Positions 21,454 to 34,343 of a stretch of 64,000 nt of DNA are shown here, in pieces (the first letter of the stretch is position 1; each line of letters starts with the position of its first letter). The position numbers and the translations under genes are program-made. The stretch covers positions 392,001 to 456,000 of the forward strand of contig JAGUCH010000006.1 of assembly GCA_019096065.1 (NCBI GenBank), in the 5' to 3' direction. A model generated the notes under the pieces. The model did not search any database. It was given only the letters and a program-made list of their open reading frames with translations, and was not told where the DNA came from. Origin of the DNA: Paracyclopina nana. Its lineage: Eukaryota > Arthropoda > Copepoda > Cyclopoida > Cyclopettidae.

Positions 21454-24400
21454 CAGACTGATTTTTTTGGCCAGGGCTTCGTTTGATACATCGATTCGGG
21501 TTTGATTTTTCAATTTTGGGCCCAAACCCCTTGTCACCATGTGGTTTGATGGGGTTTCAAGTTTGGCGGCCCCCAGGATGCTCTAAGGGGGTCAAATGGG
21601 GGCTGGTCTTATCAGCTGATCGAAACAAGGCAAATCTTTGCGGGGGCATGGCTGGAGGAGTGGAGGGCAGCCAAAATCAACTATGCCCCAATTCTTGAGG
21701 CCCCTGGGGGGTGTCCAGATGTCAGGGGAAAAAAGTTGGAAAAAGTCCTCGGCAAGGCCAAAAAAAGCCAAAATTTGCGTTTTCGGACCCAACTTTGAGG
21801 CCGATTATCTCCAAAGGCCACGGATGGATTTGGATTTTTTTGCTCCAAATGGCAGATAAAGATCCAAATTAGTACCAAGAAAAAATTTGGGAGGGTGTTA
21901 TTCCTCGTTTGTCCGCTACGAGCTCTCAAAGTTGGACAAAATTCACTTTTTCACAGTAGTAACAAAATGGCTACTTTTCTTCTGTCAAAAATTCTCGATT
22001 GGTCACAGTGGCCAAGTTGATGGCTGGAGTGTGGGCCATTTGGTCTGGAGGACACCTCTAGGGTCTCAGTGGTTGGTATCAGGTCCAACTTCCTTGGTAG
22101 GGCTAGGCCAGGCCCAGCCAGGAGCCTTGGAGCCGAGCCATCGCGACGGCCATTTCGATTCAGTGGCAATTCCAAGGGCCTTGCTGCCAATTCTGGGGAC
22201 AGATTGTTGACCATTTGGCCTTGATCACTCCTTTAGGGTCCCAACAGATGATTTCAAGGCTAACAGTCAAGGTACAGCAAGGTCAGCTTGATCCAGGGGG
22301 CTCGGAGTTCACTTGTGGCATTGGTGATTTGGCTACAGAAAGTCTTCGAGGGCCTCGATGGCCAAGTTCTCTGATCAGGTGAGGATTTTTTGAGCTGTAT
22401 CACTCCTTTGGCATCCCATGAGATGATTTCAAGTTCAACTTTGATGGTGATCATCAGCTGACTGCTTCCAGGGCTACCAGAGCTTATTTGCCAACTCAGC
22501 TGCCAATGGTTCAATGAAAGGCAGCATGGATCACAGCCAAGACCAAGGCTGGAGAGTGGATTTTTTAGGCTGAATCAACTCAAATGGAAGCAAGGAGATG
22601 AAAGACAGTCTATTTTTCATGGTGTTATGCTCCCTTCTTCAACCAGGAGTGCCAAAGCTTCATGGGAACAAAAGTCGAAAATGGCTTCAATAAAGAGCTC
22701 CATTGATTGCAGCCAAGACGAGCGATGACAAGTCACTTTTTTGCTCCAGCTCAGCTCAGGGGGTGCCAAAGAGAATTTAGAAGGTGTAAACTTTCAGGTG
22801 TTGTGCACCTTTCATGGTTCTGGATGCGCAAAACTTTCATGTGATAGCCAGAGCTCAAATAATAACAACTGCTACTCACGGATGAAAAAGGCTCGCGCTC
22901 GACAAATCGCGGATTGAACTTGACTTTTTTGGTCCAGCTCAACTTCAGTGGTGCCAAAGAGGCTGTGGAATGTGAAAAATTTCGGGTGTTCTCCATATTT
23001 CATGATTCTGGACTGGGCTAAGTTTTATGGAGTGACAGCCACTATTATGCCAAGTGCTGCTAGTCGCGGATGAAAATGGGCTCGCGCACAGCAAATCGCG
23101 TGTGGAATGCAATTTTTTTGGTCCAGCTCAACTCCATTGGTGCCAAAGAGGCTGTAGAATGTAAAAAATTTCGGGTGTTCTCCATTTTTCATGATTCTGG
23201 ACTGGGCAAAGTTTTATGGAGAGAGGCGTTTTCCGTTTGCGAGTATGCAGTATATTTATTATTATAGGAGCAGCAGTGCCAGGAAAGTTTTGCGCATCCA
23301 GAACCATGAAAGGTGCACAACACCTGGAATTATACACCTTCTAAATTCTCTTTGGCACCCACTGAGTTGAGCTGGGGCAAAAAATTCTCATTTTATCGCG
23401 GACTTTTTTGATCTTCAGCATATATATATTGTGGCCCTATAAATATGGCTGAAGAAAAAAGTTTAGCACATGTAAAATCGCGATAGGTGCATAACACCTG
23501 AGATTTTACACCTTCTAAATTCTCTTTGGCACCCACTGAGGAGATCCAGGCCAAAAAAGTCGAGTTCCATCCGTGAATTTTTGATCGCGAGGCATTTTCC
23601 GTTTGCGAGTAGCAGTTGCTACTATAGGAGCAGCAGTGCCAGGAAAGTTTTGCGCATCCAGAACCATGAAAGGAGCGCAACACCTGACAGTTTGCACCTT
23701 CTAAATTATCTTTGGCACCCACTGAGATGAGCTGGGGCAAAAAATTCGCATTTTATTGCGGACTTTTTGAGCGAGAGCCCACTTCTTCGGCATATATACT
23801 ATTATTTTGGCCCTCTATATAAATGGCTGAAGAAAAAAGTTTAGCACATGTAAAATCGCGATAGGTGCATAACACCTGAAATTTTACACCTTCTAAATTC
23901 TCTTTGGCACCCACTGAGGAGATCCAGGCCAAAAAAGTCGAGTTCCATCTGTGAATTTTTGAGCGCGAGGCGTTTTCCGTTTGCGAGTAGCAGTTGCTAC
24001 TATAGGAGCAGCAGTGCCAGGAAAGTTTTGCGCATCCAGAACCATGAAAGGTGCACAACACCTGACAGTTTGCACCTTCTAAATTATCTTTGGCACCCAC
24101 TGAGGTGATCCAGGCCAAAAAAGTCGAGTTCCATCCGTTTTTGAGCGCGAGCCTTTTTCATCCGTGAGTAGCAGTTGTTATTATTTGAGCTCTGGCTATC
24201 ACATGAAAGTTTTGCGCATCCAGAACCATGAAAGGTGCACAACACCTGAAAGTTTACGCCTTCTAAATTCTCTTTGGCACCCCCTGAGCTGAGCTGGAGC
24301 AAAAAAGTGACTTGCCATTGCTCATCTTGGCTGCAATCAAAAGAGCTCTTTATTGAATTTATTTTCAATTTTTGTTCATACGAAACTTTGGCACTCCTGG

Positions 24401-25591
24401 TTGAAGAAGGGAGCATATCACCATGAAAAATAGACTTTCTTTCATCTCCTTGCTTCCATTTGAGTTGATTCAGCCTAAAAAATCCACTTTCCAGCCTTGG
24501 TCTTGGCTGTGATCCATGCTGCCTTTCATTGAACCATTGGCAGCTGAGTTGGCAAATAAGCTCTGGTAGCCCTGGAAGCAGTCAGCTGATGATCACCATC
24601 AAAGTTGAACTTGAAATCATCTCATGGGATGCCAAAGGAGTGATACAGCTCAAAAAATCCTCACCTGATCAGAGAACTTGGCCATCGAGGCCCTCGAAGA
24701 CTTTCTGTAGCCAAATCACCAATGCCACAAGTGAACTCCGAGCCCCCTGGATCAAGCTGACCTTGCTGTACCTTGACTGTTAGCCTTGAAATCATCTGTT
24801 GGGACCCTAAAGGAGTGATCAAGGCCAAATGGTCAACAATCTGTCCCCAGAATTGGCAGCAAGGCCCTTGGAATTGCCACTGAATCGAAATGGCCGTCGC
24901 GATGGCTCGGCTCCAAGGCTCCTGGCTGGGCCTGGCCTAGCCCTACCAAGGAAGTTGGACCTGATACCAACCACTGAGACCCTAGAGGTGTCCTCCAGAC
25001 CAAATGGCCCACACTCCAGCCATCAACTTGGCCACTGTGACCAATCGAGAATTTTTGACAGAAGAAAAGTAGCCATTTTGTTACTACTGTGAAAAAGTGA
25101 ATTTTGTCCAACTTTGAGAGCTCGTAGCGGACAAACGAGGAATAACACCCTCCCAAATTTTTTCTTGGTACTAATTTGGATCTTTATCTGCCATTTGGAG
25201 CAAAAAAAATCCAAAATCCATCCGTGGCCTTTGGAGATAATCAGCCTCAAAGTCGGGTCCGAAAACTCAAATTTTGGCTTTTTTTGGCCTTGCCGAGGAC
25301 TTTTTCCAACTTTTTTCCCCTGACATCTGGACACCCCCCAGGGGCCTCAAGAATTGGGGCATAGTTGATTTTGGCTGCCCTCCACTCCTCCAGCCACACC
25401 CCCGCAAAGATTTGCCTTGTTTCAATCAGCTGATAAGACCAGGCCCCATTTGACCCCCTTAGAGCATCCTGGGGGCCGCCAAACTTGAAACCCCATCAAA
25501 CCACATGGTGACAAGGGGTTTGGGCCCAAAATTGAAAAATCAAACCCGAATCGATGTATCAAACGAAGCCCTGGCCAAAAAAATCAGTCTG
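21454..25591. mobile_element. 4.1-kb TTAA-flanked element with giant inverted arms
   Basis: The ends are CAGACTGATTTTTTTGG and its exact inverse, each bordered by TTAA (21450-21453 and 25592-25595). That fits a TTAA-targeting transposon such as the piggyBac or Kolobok groups. Arms of about 1.48 kb (21454-22930 and 24115-25591) mirror each other closely, and open frames in one arm recur exactly in the other (21887-22210 with 24833-25156; 22260-22514 with 24529-24783). The middle holds several diverged tandem modules around GCGCATCCAGAACCATGAAA. No transposase is visible, so it is non-autonomous. Confidence 0.9.
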
Positions 25592-25595
25592 TTAA

Positions 25596-27519
25596 GGCAG
25601 ATCTGCTTTGGCAAAAAGCAACCATTTGGAAGTGGAAACCCCCAGAAATTATTCAAAATGTTCTAAATATTCTTCCTATGCGTTCACGGTCGAACCGAGC
25701 ACGAAAAATGAGTTCAAGTGTCAAAAAGGCAAAATTGCACTTTGTCACTTTAATTCAATTTTTATGCTCTCTCAGCGAGAAATGTAAAAAACCTTGGAAA
25801 TATAAAGCTCGAAATGCGCTCATTTTACTACGCCTCGAATATGAAAAATCGGATTTAGATTGAACTTGTTGATTTTGAAATTTGAACGTGCACCGAGGGC
25901 GAAAATCCGTTAAAACGGCCGCTTTGATGGCGCGTTTTTTCAAACGCTTTCGGCCCAGTGTGTGATTTTACCGACGAAATTCCGGATAAAAAAGCGGGCT
26001 TACCTTGATCAAGATTTTGTCACCTCGAGCTGAGTTTCCAAAATTCACTATTTAAAGATTTAGCCGATTAGCAGCCGACGGAATTCTTTCGCCTACGTCG
26101 ATTTCGCGAGTTTTTTGTTTTCTTTTACTACTGAGAATATTCGCGTTTCCAGATGTTGGCAACTTTTGACCAATTTCGTTTCTGGTTTTTTTAAAAAAAA
26201 ACTTGTTTGGAATGTTACTTTAAATATTCAAAATTCTTTAAAAAAACTAGATTATAATTTAATTCGGGTCACGTTTCCAGATGTTGGCAATTTTCGGCCA
26301 ATTTCGGACAAAATTGTTTTTGGCTTTTTTAAAAATAATCTATGAAAATTGTAATTTTGCTTCTAGAATCAAACTTCTTAAAAAAACTAAATTATTATTC
26401 AACTCGGGTCAAGTTGAGGGCAACTTAGTTAAGAATGCAAACTTTTCTCCACTTTTCTCATCAAATTACTCCGACTTTTTGCCTCTCAATGGTAATTACA
26501 CCCAAGGTGGTATTAAAAACAGTCCCCACAATTAAAAAAAGTGGAATGTGCGCAGTAATTTCAGCCCGAGAGTAATAGCATTTTTATTTGGCTTTGTTGT
26601 AATTTAACTCATTCAAATTCAGAAAGCATCCAAGTGATAATAAAACTGCACTTGTTTACCTTCTCAGCATTTTTTTAAAAAAGCCCGCCAAAATTTCTGA
26701 AGGCAAGCAAAGTGAGCAAAACAATATTTACAAGGTTTTTAATAAAGCGGTGTTTTTTTTTAAACTTTGGCGCCAGTGTGCATCAATTGTGCCAAGGTGA
26801 GAACTCCAACTGAGTCAAAATAGCCAAAAGGTTGCTGATATAAAAAAGTAGTGCAACACTTACTCTAAAGAACCTTTGAACAAGTCAATTTTAAAATTGC
26901 CAATCTAAATGCAAAAAGCTCGTATTTTTTGTTGGCGTACACGCATTCTTATTAACACTAATGGGACTGTGAGTACCAAAAGAGTCTTAAAAAATCGTAA
27001 ACTTAAGTCAAGGAAATAGTGATAATTTGAGGTGAAAAATACCTCTGAGTTATCAAAAAATGCCAAAATTATTTTTGAAAAAATCCTTTCAGCAAAAAAA
27101 TTAAATTGTAGCTTTGGTGAAATTAAAAGTGACCCCCTTTTTCTTGATTTAAGACCTGAGAAATGGAGCTAAGCATTTAATGATTTTATAAAGCCGTCAT
27201 GAAAAAGGAGATTAGGAAGGCGCGGTGGACACGCCCATGTGTTTGTCTGGTGTGACCAATTCGATTTTCGTGATCATCGCACATTTTTCTAGATTAATAT
27301 CATTTATGCCTCTCAAAAAAGTTGATTCGCCATAAGAAAGTGAACTACAGTGGTATAAGAATGATCAACTCTTAAAACACCAAAAAGTAAGTTAAGATAT
27401 CATTTCAAAAGAACATTTTTTCAAAGGAGTTGTTTTGAAATGCAAGTCGTTCAAGCCCATATGGATCATGGAGGGCTTATGTGGGTGCTTTAAAAGTCTC
27501 AAGTCCACCAAGAACATCC
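25596..27519. other. AT-rich intergenic DNA with one tandem duplication
   Basis: Two diverged copies of a ~135-bp unit lie at about 26140-26272 and 26273-26410, both starting near GTTTCCAGATGTTGGCAA and ending near TTCAACTCGGGTCA. No gene was recognised in the rest. Confidence 0.5.
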
Positions 27520-28200
27520 TCTGCGGACTTGGAGTCCTTTGTGGACTTGAGAGTCCTCTGCGGACTTGAGAGTCCTCTGCGGACTTGAGAGTCCTCTGCG
27601 GACTTGAGAGTCCTCTGCGGACTTGAGAGTCCTCTGCGGACTTGAGAGTCCTCTGCGGACTTGAGAGTCCTCTGCGGACTTGAGAGTCCTCTGCGGACTT
27701 GAGAGTCCTCTGCGGACTTGAGAGTCCTCTGCGGACTTGAGAGTCCTCTGCGGACTTGAGAGTCCTCTGCGGATTTAGGATTCCAGTCCAGTAAGAACTG
27801 TCAGGTCAAGGAAGAACTTTTAGGTGAAGAAAGGACTTTCTGGTCCATGAAGGACTTTTTAGGTCAAGAAAGGACTTCCGAGTCCAGGTAGGACTTTTAA
27901 TGTCCAGGAAGGACTTCCAAAGGACTTCCAAATCCAGGATGGAGTTCCAAGTCCAGGAAGGAATACCAAGTCCAGGAAGGACTTCCAACTCCAGGAAGGA
28001 CTTCCAACTCCAGGAAGGACTTCCAAGTCCAGGAAGGACTTCCAAGTCTAGGAAGAAATTCCTAGTCCAGCTAAGACTTTAGTCAAAAAGGACTTTAAGT
28101 TAAATAAGAATTCATTGGTCAAGTAAGGACTTTTATGTCAAGTAAGGACTTTTTAGTTCAGTAAGGATCGACTTTCAAGTCCAGTTGAGACATAAAGTAT
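27520..28200. repeat. 19-bp minisatellite grading into a GGACTT array
   Basis: About twelve near-identical 19-bp units TTGAGAGTCCTCTGCGGAC at 27548-27775. They are followed to about 28200 by degenerate units built on AGGACTTCCAAGTCCAGGA. The second half holds the palindromic core GGACTTCCAAGTCC. Confidence 0.95.
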
Positions 28201-28974
28201 TTTTAGTCCAATAGGGGCTCTTATGTCTCTTACTCAAGATTTTGCCTAGTTAAGCTGAACCACCAAAGAAAATCAATTGTGAGTTTAACAGCTTTAAACT
28301 CAATGTGCGCTAGTGGATTGCACAATCATTATTCAGCTTATGGGTAACTGGTAAAAAAGCCAAATTAACCAGAGTCACTCTGTATTTGATGCAAATTTAT
28401 TTTGCTCTAGCTCATATTTGCCAGCCTTTGCCAAAAAATGATAATTAGTCACGCGCGCGCTCAGCAAAAACTTTGATGCTTGCACACTGGGCCAAAGTTG
28501 CGTAATTTTCACACCATTTCACGTCGTTGACAGGGCCTTGACCACGTGTGTCATCTTTAATGCATTTTTTGCCGCCCATTCTTGACGCAAAACTCGTGAA
28601 AATCCCTCAGGGTGAGCATAGCTGCAGTCAAGTTGAATTTGAAAAAATGACCCAATTTCGCAGAGAAATGACCCCAATTGCCAAAAAGAAGGCAGCAACC
28701 CCCGAAAGTCGCATAACTGGCTTTCAATGAGGCGTGACTCAGTAAAAGGGGGCCAAAAAATAGCAAAGAAAACAGAAGGACAATAACTTGCTTTAGCTGA
28801 CTTTTCTACATGATTTATCAGCTGATGTTGAAGAGTGGCAAAAAAGCACAGTTTCAGTCTTGTTGTGAGAATTGCCAGACTCATTTTGAGTCTTTGAAAA
28901 ATTGGACAAAATCTCGGTTCAATTGCGGAGCTGAACGATTTGACACCGCTTGCTGAAAGAGTGCTTGGCTTCAT
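28201..28974. other. intergenic DNA with an uncalled 151-codon frame
   Basis: The minus strand stays open from an ATG at 28974 to a stop at 28519 (151 aa). The product is Phe/Ser/Leu-rich with no recognised domain, and other frames are also open here. I judge it more likely to be chance than a gene. A CGCGCGCGC run lies near 28452. Confidence 0.35.
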
Positions 28975-29460
28975 GAGTGACTATTGATGAGAGACTTAAT
29001 TGACTTGCGATTGAAACAGTGACTTGATGAGTGACTTCCATGTCATGTTATTCATGAGCATTATATGTGACTTGATGGACAATTTAAAGTGACTTATTTT
29101 GTGACTTGATGAGTAACATTTTGAGTGACTTGTTGAGTGACTTAGCGAGTGACTTGATGCGTATTTCGACTTGTCACTTAATGAGTGACTTAATGAGTGA
29201 CTTAACGAGTGACTTAATGAGTGACTTAATGAGTGACTTAATGAGTGACTTAATGAGTGACTTAATGAGTGACTTAATGAGTGACTTAATGAGTGACTTA
29301 ATGAGTGACTTAATGAGTGACTTGACAGGTGACTTGACAGGTGACTTGACAGGTGACTTGACAGGTGACTTGACAGGCAACTTGACAGGTAACTTGACAG
29401 GTGACTTCACTGGTGACTTGACAGGTGACTTGACAGGTGACTTGACAACTGACTCTTACT
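28975..29460. repeat. 12-bp minisatellite (GAGTGACTTAAT then GGTGACTTGACA)
   Basis: Clean 12-bp units GAGTGACTTAAT change at about 29320 into GGTGACTTGACA. Because 12 is divisible by 3, a chance open frame of repeated Met-Ser-Asp-Leu spans it; it should not be called a protein. Confidence 0.95.
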
Positions 29461-29734
29461 AATCTGATGACTTCATGAGTGACTTGATTGGTAAATTGAA
29501 ATTTGATTCGGGACTTGATTTGCCTAGTTTCTCAACTGGTGACATTTATCTCTGGGTTATGCATCTTTTAGCAAGCTGTGCTCTACTGCTGCAGAGCAGG
29601 GGTGGAAAAAGCATTCAAAAGTGCAGCAGCTCCAGTAGAAATCCTGTTGCAAAACTTGATGTTTGAAACCGGATTTTTTGCAGCAATCACAATTTTTCAA
29701 GTGCAACAGCATCAGCAATGTGATCTCTTTGACA

Positions 29735-32700
29735 ATGAGGGCATTAAGATTATTTTTGTCTGTGGGACTCTTCTTAGTGCCACTATTTATGAAAAGCTTG
29801 GCTGCAGAAGAAGAAGATAATGAGGAATATTATGATGAGACAGTTGAAGAGTACTCAGATATTTCAGGGTCAGGAGATGACCAAAGTGATTACCAATACT
29901 CATATTCATACCAGGTGCACATTTAAAAAGTTTCATATTATTTACTTTGTGTTTGATATGTATTTTAAGGATTATAAGGATGTTGAGTCTGAGCTGGATA
30001 TCTTGCCACAAATGATCTCTTTGAGCCAATCAATAATAGTCAAAAAAGGTGAAACTGCCAAATTACCATGCCAAGCCACAGTAAGCATATTTTATGCACT
30101 GAAGAAAGGGTGACTTCAATTTTCTTTTGTTTCATTCAATAAGGATTCCTCACAGTTGGTCAGAATTTGGCAGAGGGATGATGGAAATGTCATATTTACT
30201 GGAAATGTCAAAGTGTCCAGACAGGAAAATCACCACTTAGACACTGAGCAAAATACCACTTTGGTGATAACTGATGCCCAACCACACGATGCTGGTAGTT
30301 ACACTTGCAGGGTCATGATCAGGGCCAGAGATGAAATTTCAGTCTCTCATCGACTGATAGTCAACACACAGGCCTTCCTAATTACTCCAGTGAGTATTTT
30401 TAAGTCTTTAAATTCAGCAACATCAATTAAAAAAGGGTAGAGTATTAGTATTTACAAATAAATTCAATTGTTACTTTTGGAAATCCTCCTGTAAGTCCTT
30501 TAACATAAAGGTCTGCTAAAAACCTATCTTGATAATTTCATACTACACTTTGTCCTTAAATGAAAAAGTAAAGAAAATTTACCTTACAAATACATGCAAA
30601 TAATACCTCCCAACTACCATTGTCTTATTTACCATTTTTATGATAAGTCTCCTGTAAGTCATTTTAGGCCTTGACGATTAATATTAAGTTATAATACTTT
30701 TGAAGGTACCAGAAGATGGCTTACTAAATGTTGCAGAAGGTGAAGATATTCTGATTCAATGCAAAGTAACAGGGGAAGAAGTTCCAGAATCGACAAATGG
30801 AACTATTCGATGGAACAAGGAAGGATCTCGATTCAGGGATGGTTCTTACACCTTGACTGGAGACCTTGAGTTGCCAATTGAGAATGTGACCAAAGCAGAT
30901 GCTGGAAAGTACTTTTGCACTGCAGCTTCAACCAAAGGTGCTTTCCTTATAAATCCCTTAGAAAACTCTCATAATTACATTTTTTTAGGTGAAGCAAAGT
31001 CAACACATGTTGAAGTCATAGTGCAGTTCAAGCCTGAAATTGTTTCTTTGACCAAAGCCAAAATGGAAACTGGAAGAGGACTCGAGGGTGAATTAACCTG
31101 TTTGAGTGTTGGTGAACCAGCCCCTAAAGTGACCTGGTACAAAGGCCATGAAGTGGTGCAGCTTGATGACAGGAAGAGTTACAAAAGTGCAGGATACAGA
31201 CACATTTTGCTCATAAAAAGAATGAATCCTGATGACATTGGAACTTACATGTGTTACACCATCAATGAGCTGGGATCAGCCCAAGACACCATAGAAGTGT
31301 CAATGGAAGATCTGAATGACATCCCAACTGGTCTGAGTGATGCCAATGTCAAGTAAGCATTTACATGTGTCTATTCTTCTATTTTCTTACTTAATAGTAC
31401 TTTTCAGGTCTTTTGATGATTATTCCAAGAAGGAAACTATTGGCATCAATTTAGAGGTGATTGAAAGTTTTAAAGAGAAAATTGAGAATGACTTAGCTCA
31501 GCTGAGAAATTTGACTTACTCCTTGAAAAAAGGATCAGAAAGTAAGATACATTTATTCTCTTGCAATACATTAATGAACTAATTTTCATAGAGGGAGACT
31601 CAACTTTTGATGCATCAGTGTTTGGAGACTTACAGAGACTTCAATTGGAACTCAGACAATTCCAAACAATTAGTGAGGCTCATGCCAAAGAAATCAAAAC
31701 TTTTGAGAGGACTGCTAAAGATGACTTTCAAAGAATTTGGGATCATGTCAATGAATTGCAAGAAGTGACCAATATCACAACCAAGCACATGGAGGATATC
31801 TATGATAAAGACATCTTGCCATTGCAAAACTTCAAAGCTTTGGCTGAGGCCAAACTCATCAAATTAAGAGAAGATGTTGACGAGTCAATGAAGTCTTCTT
31901 TTAATTCACCATCAACATCAAATACTTCAGAGGTGGCTTTAATAATGACCAAAACAAAGAGGATTTTAGATCACCTTGAGGAAGAGCAAATGAGACAAAA
32001 AGTTCAACTGGAAAAGCTGACCGAGTCTCAGACTTTAGGTGGATTTCAATGCATATTTATAATGTGCCATGACTAATAAGTTGTACTATAATTAACTTAT
32101 CTAGGCCTGACAAGGCATAGTTGTCTTAACCAGACTAAAAAGTCCCAACTAGGCTATGAAGTAAAACAAGGATAACAAAGTCTTGACTAGGGTTTCAAGT
32201 CTTAACTAGGTTCTCAGTCTTGGCTAATAAGTCTTGTAATAAGTGTGCTTAAGAATATAATCTATATAACTAAGTCTTACTTTAGCTTGGAAGTCTTAAC
32301 TAGGTTCAAAAGCCTTAACTTGATTGAGAAGTCTTAACTTGGCTTAGAAGTCTTAACTTGCCTAAGAAGTCTTAATTAGGCCTAGAAGTAATAACTTGGC
32401 TGAGAAGTCTCTACTAAGTTCAACCATGGATAAAAAGTCATGCTTAGAAGTTATCACTAATCCAAGCAGTCATGGCTAAGTAGTCTGGACTTTAATAAAA
32501 GTCTTAAAGCTGATATGTGTTAAATAAAAGCACATGAGTCTGGAATCAGGCTAAGAAGATCTTTTTACAACTTATGAGGCATTCCAGTCATTAGAAAGAA
32601 TTCTTTTTTTAACTTTTGAAGGCATGAATGTATCATTTCTTCATGACTGTATTGAAATCCACACTTTTAGTAAGGGGTGAAATCCAAAAGATTTTTCAAG

Positions 32701-34293
32701 ACATTGACAGCTTCAAGAAGCAATCAGCTTTTCAGTCTCAAGACACTCTAATGCTCCAAAGGGAGCTTCAAGGCCTACAAAGTGGGACAATTACAGACTT
32801 GTCTCATAAGCTGGAGTCTCATGCAAGAAGACTAGATGATTTGGATCATCACAAAGAAAAGTCTTTGGAAGACTTGAAAGATAACTCGGTGGAAACTGAC
32901 CAAAAGTTCTCCATCATGGTGAAAGAAATGCAGGCAGTCAAAAGTCAAATTTACTACTTGCAGCAGTCAATTTTGCAATTGAGAGGAGCCATAAAATCAT
33001 CTTCATCTGGTGGGGAAACTTCACTGGCCCCTTTGCCACCAACTTTTGTCAGTCCCAATGACATCACTGAGTTGCACTCAAAAGTAAACAGTTGTGCTCA
33101 GCAAAATGACATGGAGAGGATTCAAGCTTTAGTTGACTCAAGAAGTGCTCAGTTCAAAGATGCACTGAGTCAAGTGAATGCTGAGTTGAACTCAGCCAAA
33201 GAGAATGTGATTGAAATCCTGACCAAAAGTGAAGCTGAGATCAGAGCCAATGCTGAGAAAATCCAAGACATTGAGACTGCTGAGAGGAAGTACAACCTTG
33301 TCATCAAAGGTTTGCCACAAGAGAGGAAATTGGAGAGGCCAACTCACCTTGAGATGCTGGTGAAGAAGTTTTTCAGGCAAACTTTGAGACTAACCGGTCT
33401 CAACTTTGAGGAGGTAAACAAATCTAAAAATTCAGTATAAAATATGGAGCTGACTTTTTAAAGTGTTTGCCATAATATTTTATAATCTTCAGAACCATTA
33501 ATTTTTTTCCAAAAAAGTTCTTTGAAGAAAAATGTTTGCTAAAAACAACTAATTCTTTTTTTGTTAACAAATAAACAGCTGACTCCTTTTTTTGGAAAAG
33601 AAAATAATCAGCTGATTCATTTAAAAAAATAAACAAACAGTTGATAACTTCTTTTGAAAAACAAATAAACAGCTGACGTACTCCTTTATCAAAAAAATAA
33701 ACAAACAGCTGCACAGCTGATGACTTTTTTGAAACACTCAAATAGCTGATTCCCTAACTCAAAAAACCAAACAAACAGCTCATTCTTTTTATATATAAAA
33801 ACCAGCTGATGACATTTTTGAAGAACAAACAAAGCAGCTGATTTTTTGTGCTAGCTGAATGTTGTTTATTTTTGTTGTTCCAATGAGTTCACTTTGCATT
33901 TGTTTCAGGCTGAAAGACTCAGTTGCCCCCAGGTTGAAGGTGAAGATGCAAAATGTGCCATAAAAGTTAGATTCTCAAGTGTGAGGGAAAAGATAAAAGT
34001 TTTACAAGCCGGCAGAATTGCTGCAAATAACCTGAGAAATAAGGGAATTACACTCATCGAGGACTTCACAGATAAGGTGAGAATTTCTGAAGGATTTTCG
34101 TTGCTCGAGTAATCCACGGCATTCTATTTTTTTTCAGGTGCTGCAGCATAGGCAATCTTTGGCCCTTTTTGCTCGGAGAAGGGCGCGAAAAACCAAGAAA
34201 AAATGGGCGCTCAAATACAACGAGCTCTATTTTGATGGCAAAATCTTCATTTGGAATGATCAAGCCAAGAAAGTTGAGGAAAAGCTATCATAA
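29735..34293 (+). CDS. secreted three-Ig coiled-coil protein with LINE-1 ORF1p-like C-terminal domain (926 aa)
   Basis: Ten exons, all GT-AG and in phase: 29735-29914, 29970-30080, 30144-30389, 30706-30937, 30989-31352, 31408-31541, 31592-32038, 32671-33413, 33909-34076, 34138-34293. The start is an ATG opening a signal peptide (residues 1-24), then an acidic Tyr-rich stretch. Three Ig domains follow: Cys94-Cys152 with Trp106, Cys198-Cys250 with Trp215, and Cys294-Cys345 with Trp306, the last two ending DAGKYFC and DIGTYMC. A long coiled coil spans about 385-770. Residues about 778-926 (NLVIKGLPQE, then CAIKVRFSSVREKIKVLQAGR, then a basic tail with KYNELYFDGKIF) resemble the RRM and C-terminal domains of LINE-1 ORF1p-type proteins. 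No TM segment is seen. Extracellular or ER-lumen location is inferred; the function is unknown. An alternative acceptor at 30156 would drop four residues. Confidence 0.8.
32100..32560 (+). repeat. degenerate AAGTCTTAACTAGG repeats in intron 7
   Basis: The 632-nt intron between exons 7 and 8 of the Ig gene is filled with imperfect units such as GAAGTCTTAACTTGGCT. It is the same kind of short-unit expansion seen in the intergenic arrays. Confidence 0.75.
33414..33908 (+). repeat. intron 8 with repeated AACAGCTGA motifs
   Basis: This intron of the Ig gene carries about ten copies of the palindromic E-box word CAGCTG within AAATAAACAGCTGAT-like units (33575-33845). The stretch also leaves a minus-strand frame open by chance. 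Confidence 0.7.
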
Positions 34294-34337
34294 AGCTCAA
34301 TAATTCAGAGATGCCGTCAATCAGTCATTCAAAATCA

Positions 34338-34343
34338 AATAAA
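34338..34343 (+). terminator. polyadenylation signal of the Ig gene
   Basis: AATAAA begins 45 nt after the TAA stop at 34291-34293, a normal short 3' UTR for a compact gene. Confidence 0.6.

Noticed and set aside
21887..25156. 107- and 84-residue frames in the TTAA element as possible genes
   Set aside because: They recur in both arms only because the arms are inverted copies; composition is not protein-like and no domain is seen.
27806..28082. Pro/Leu/Ser-rich repeat frames
   Set aside because: Translation of the GGACTTCCAAGTCC array in both directions.
28519..28974. 151-codon minus-strand frame with a real ATG
   Set aside because: No recognised domain, other frames are open in the same stretch, and no promoter, splice or polyadenylation context; kept only as a note.
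29106..29462. 118-residue repeat protein (Met-Ser-Asp-Leu repeats)
   Set aside because: A 12-bp repeat keeps any frame open; the opposite strand is open too.
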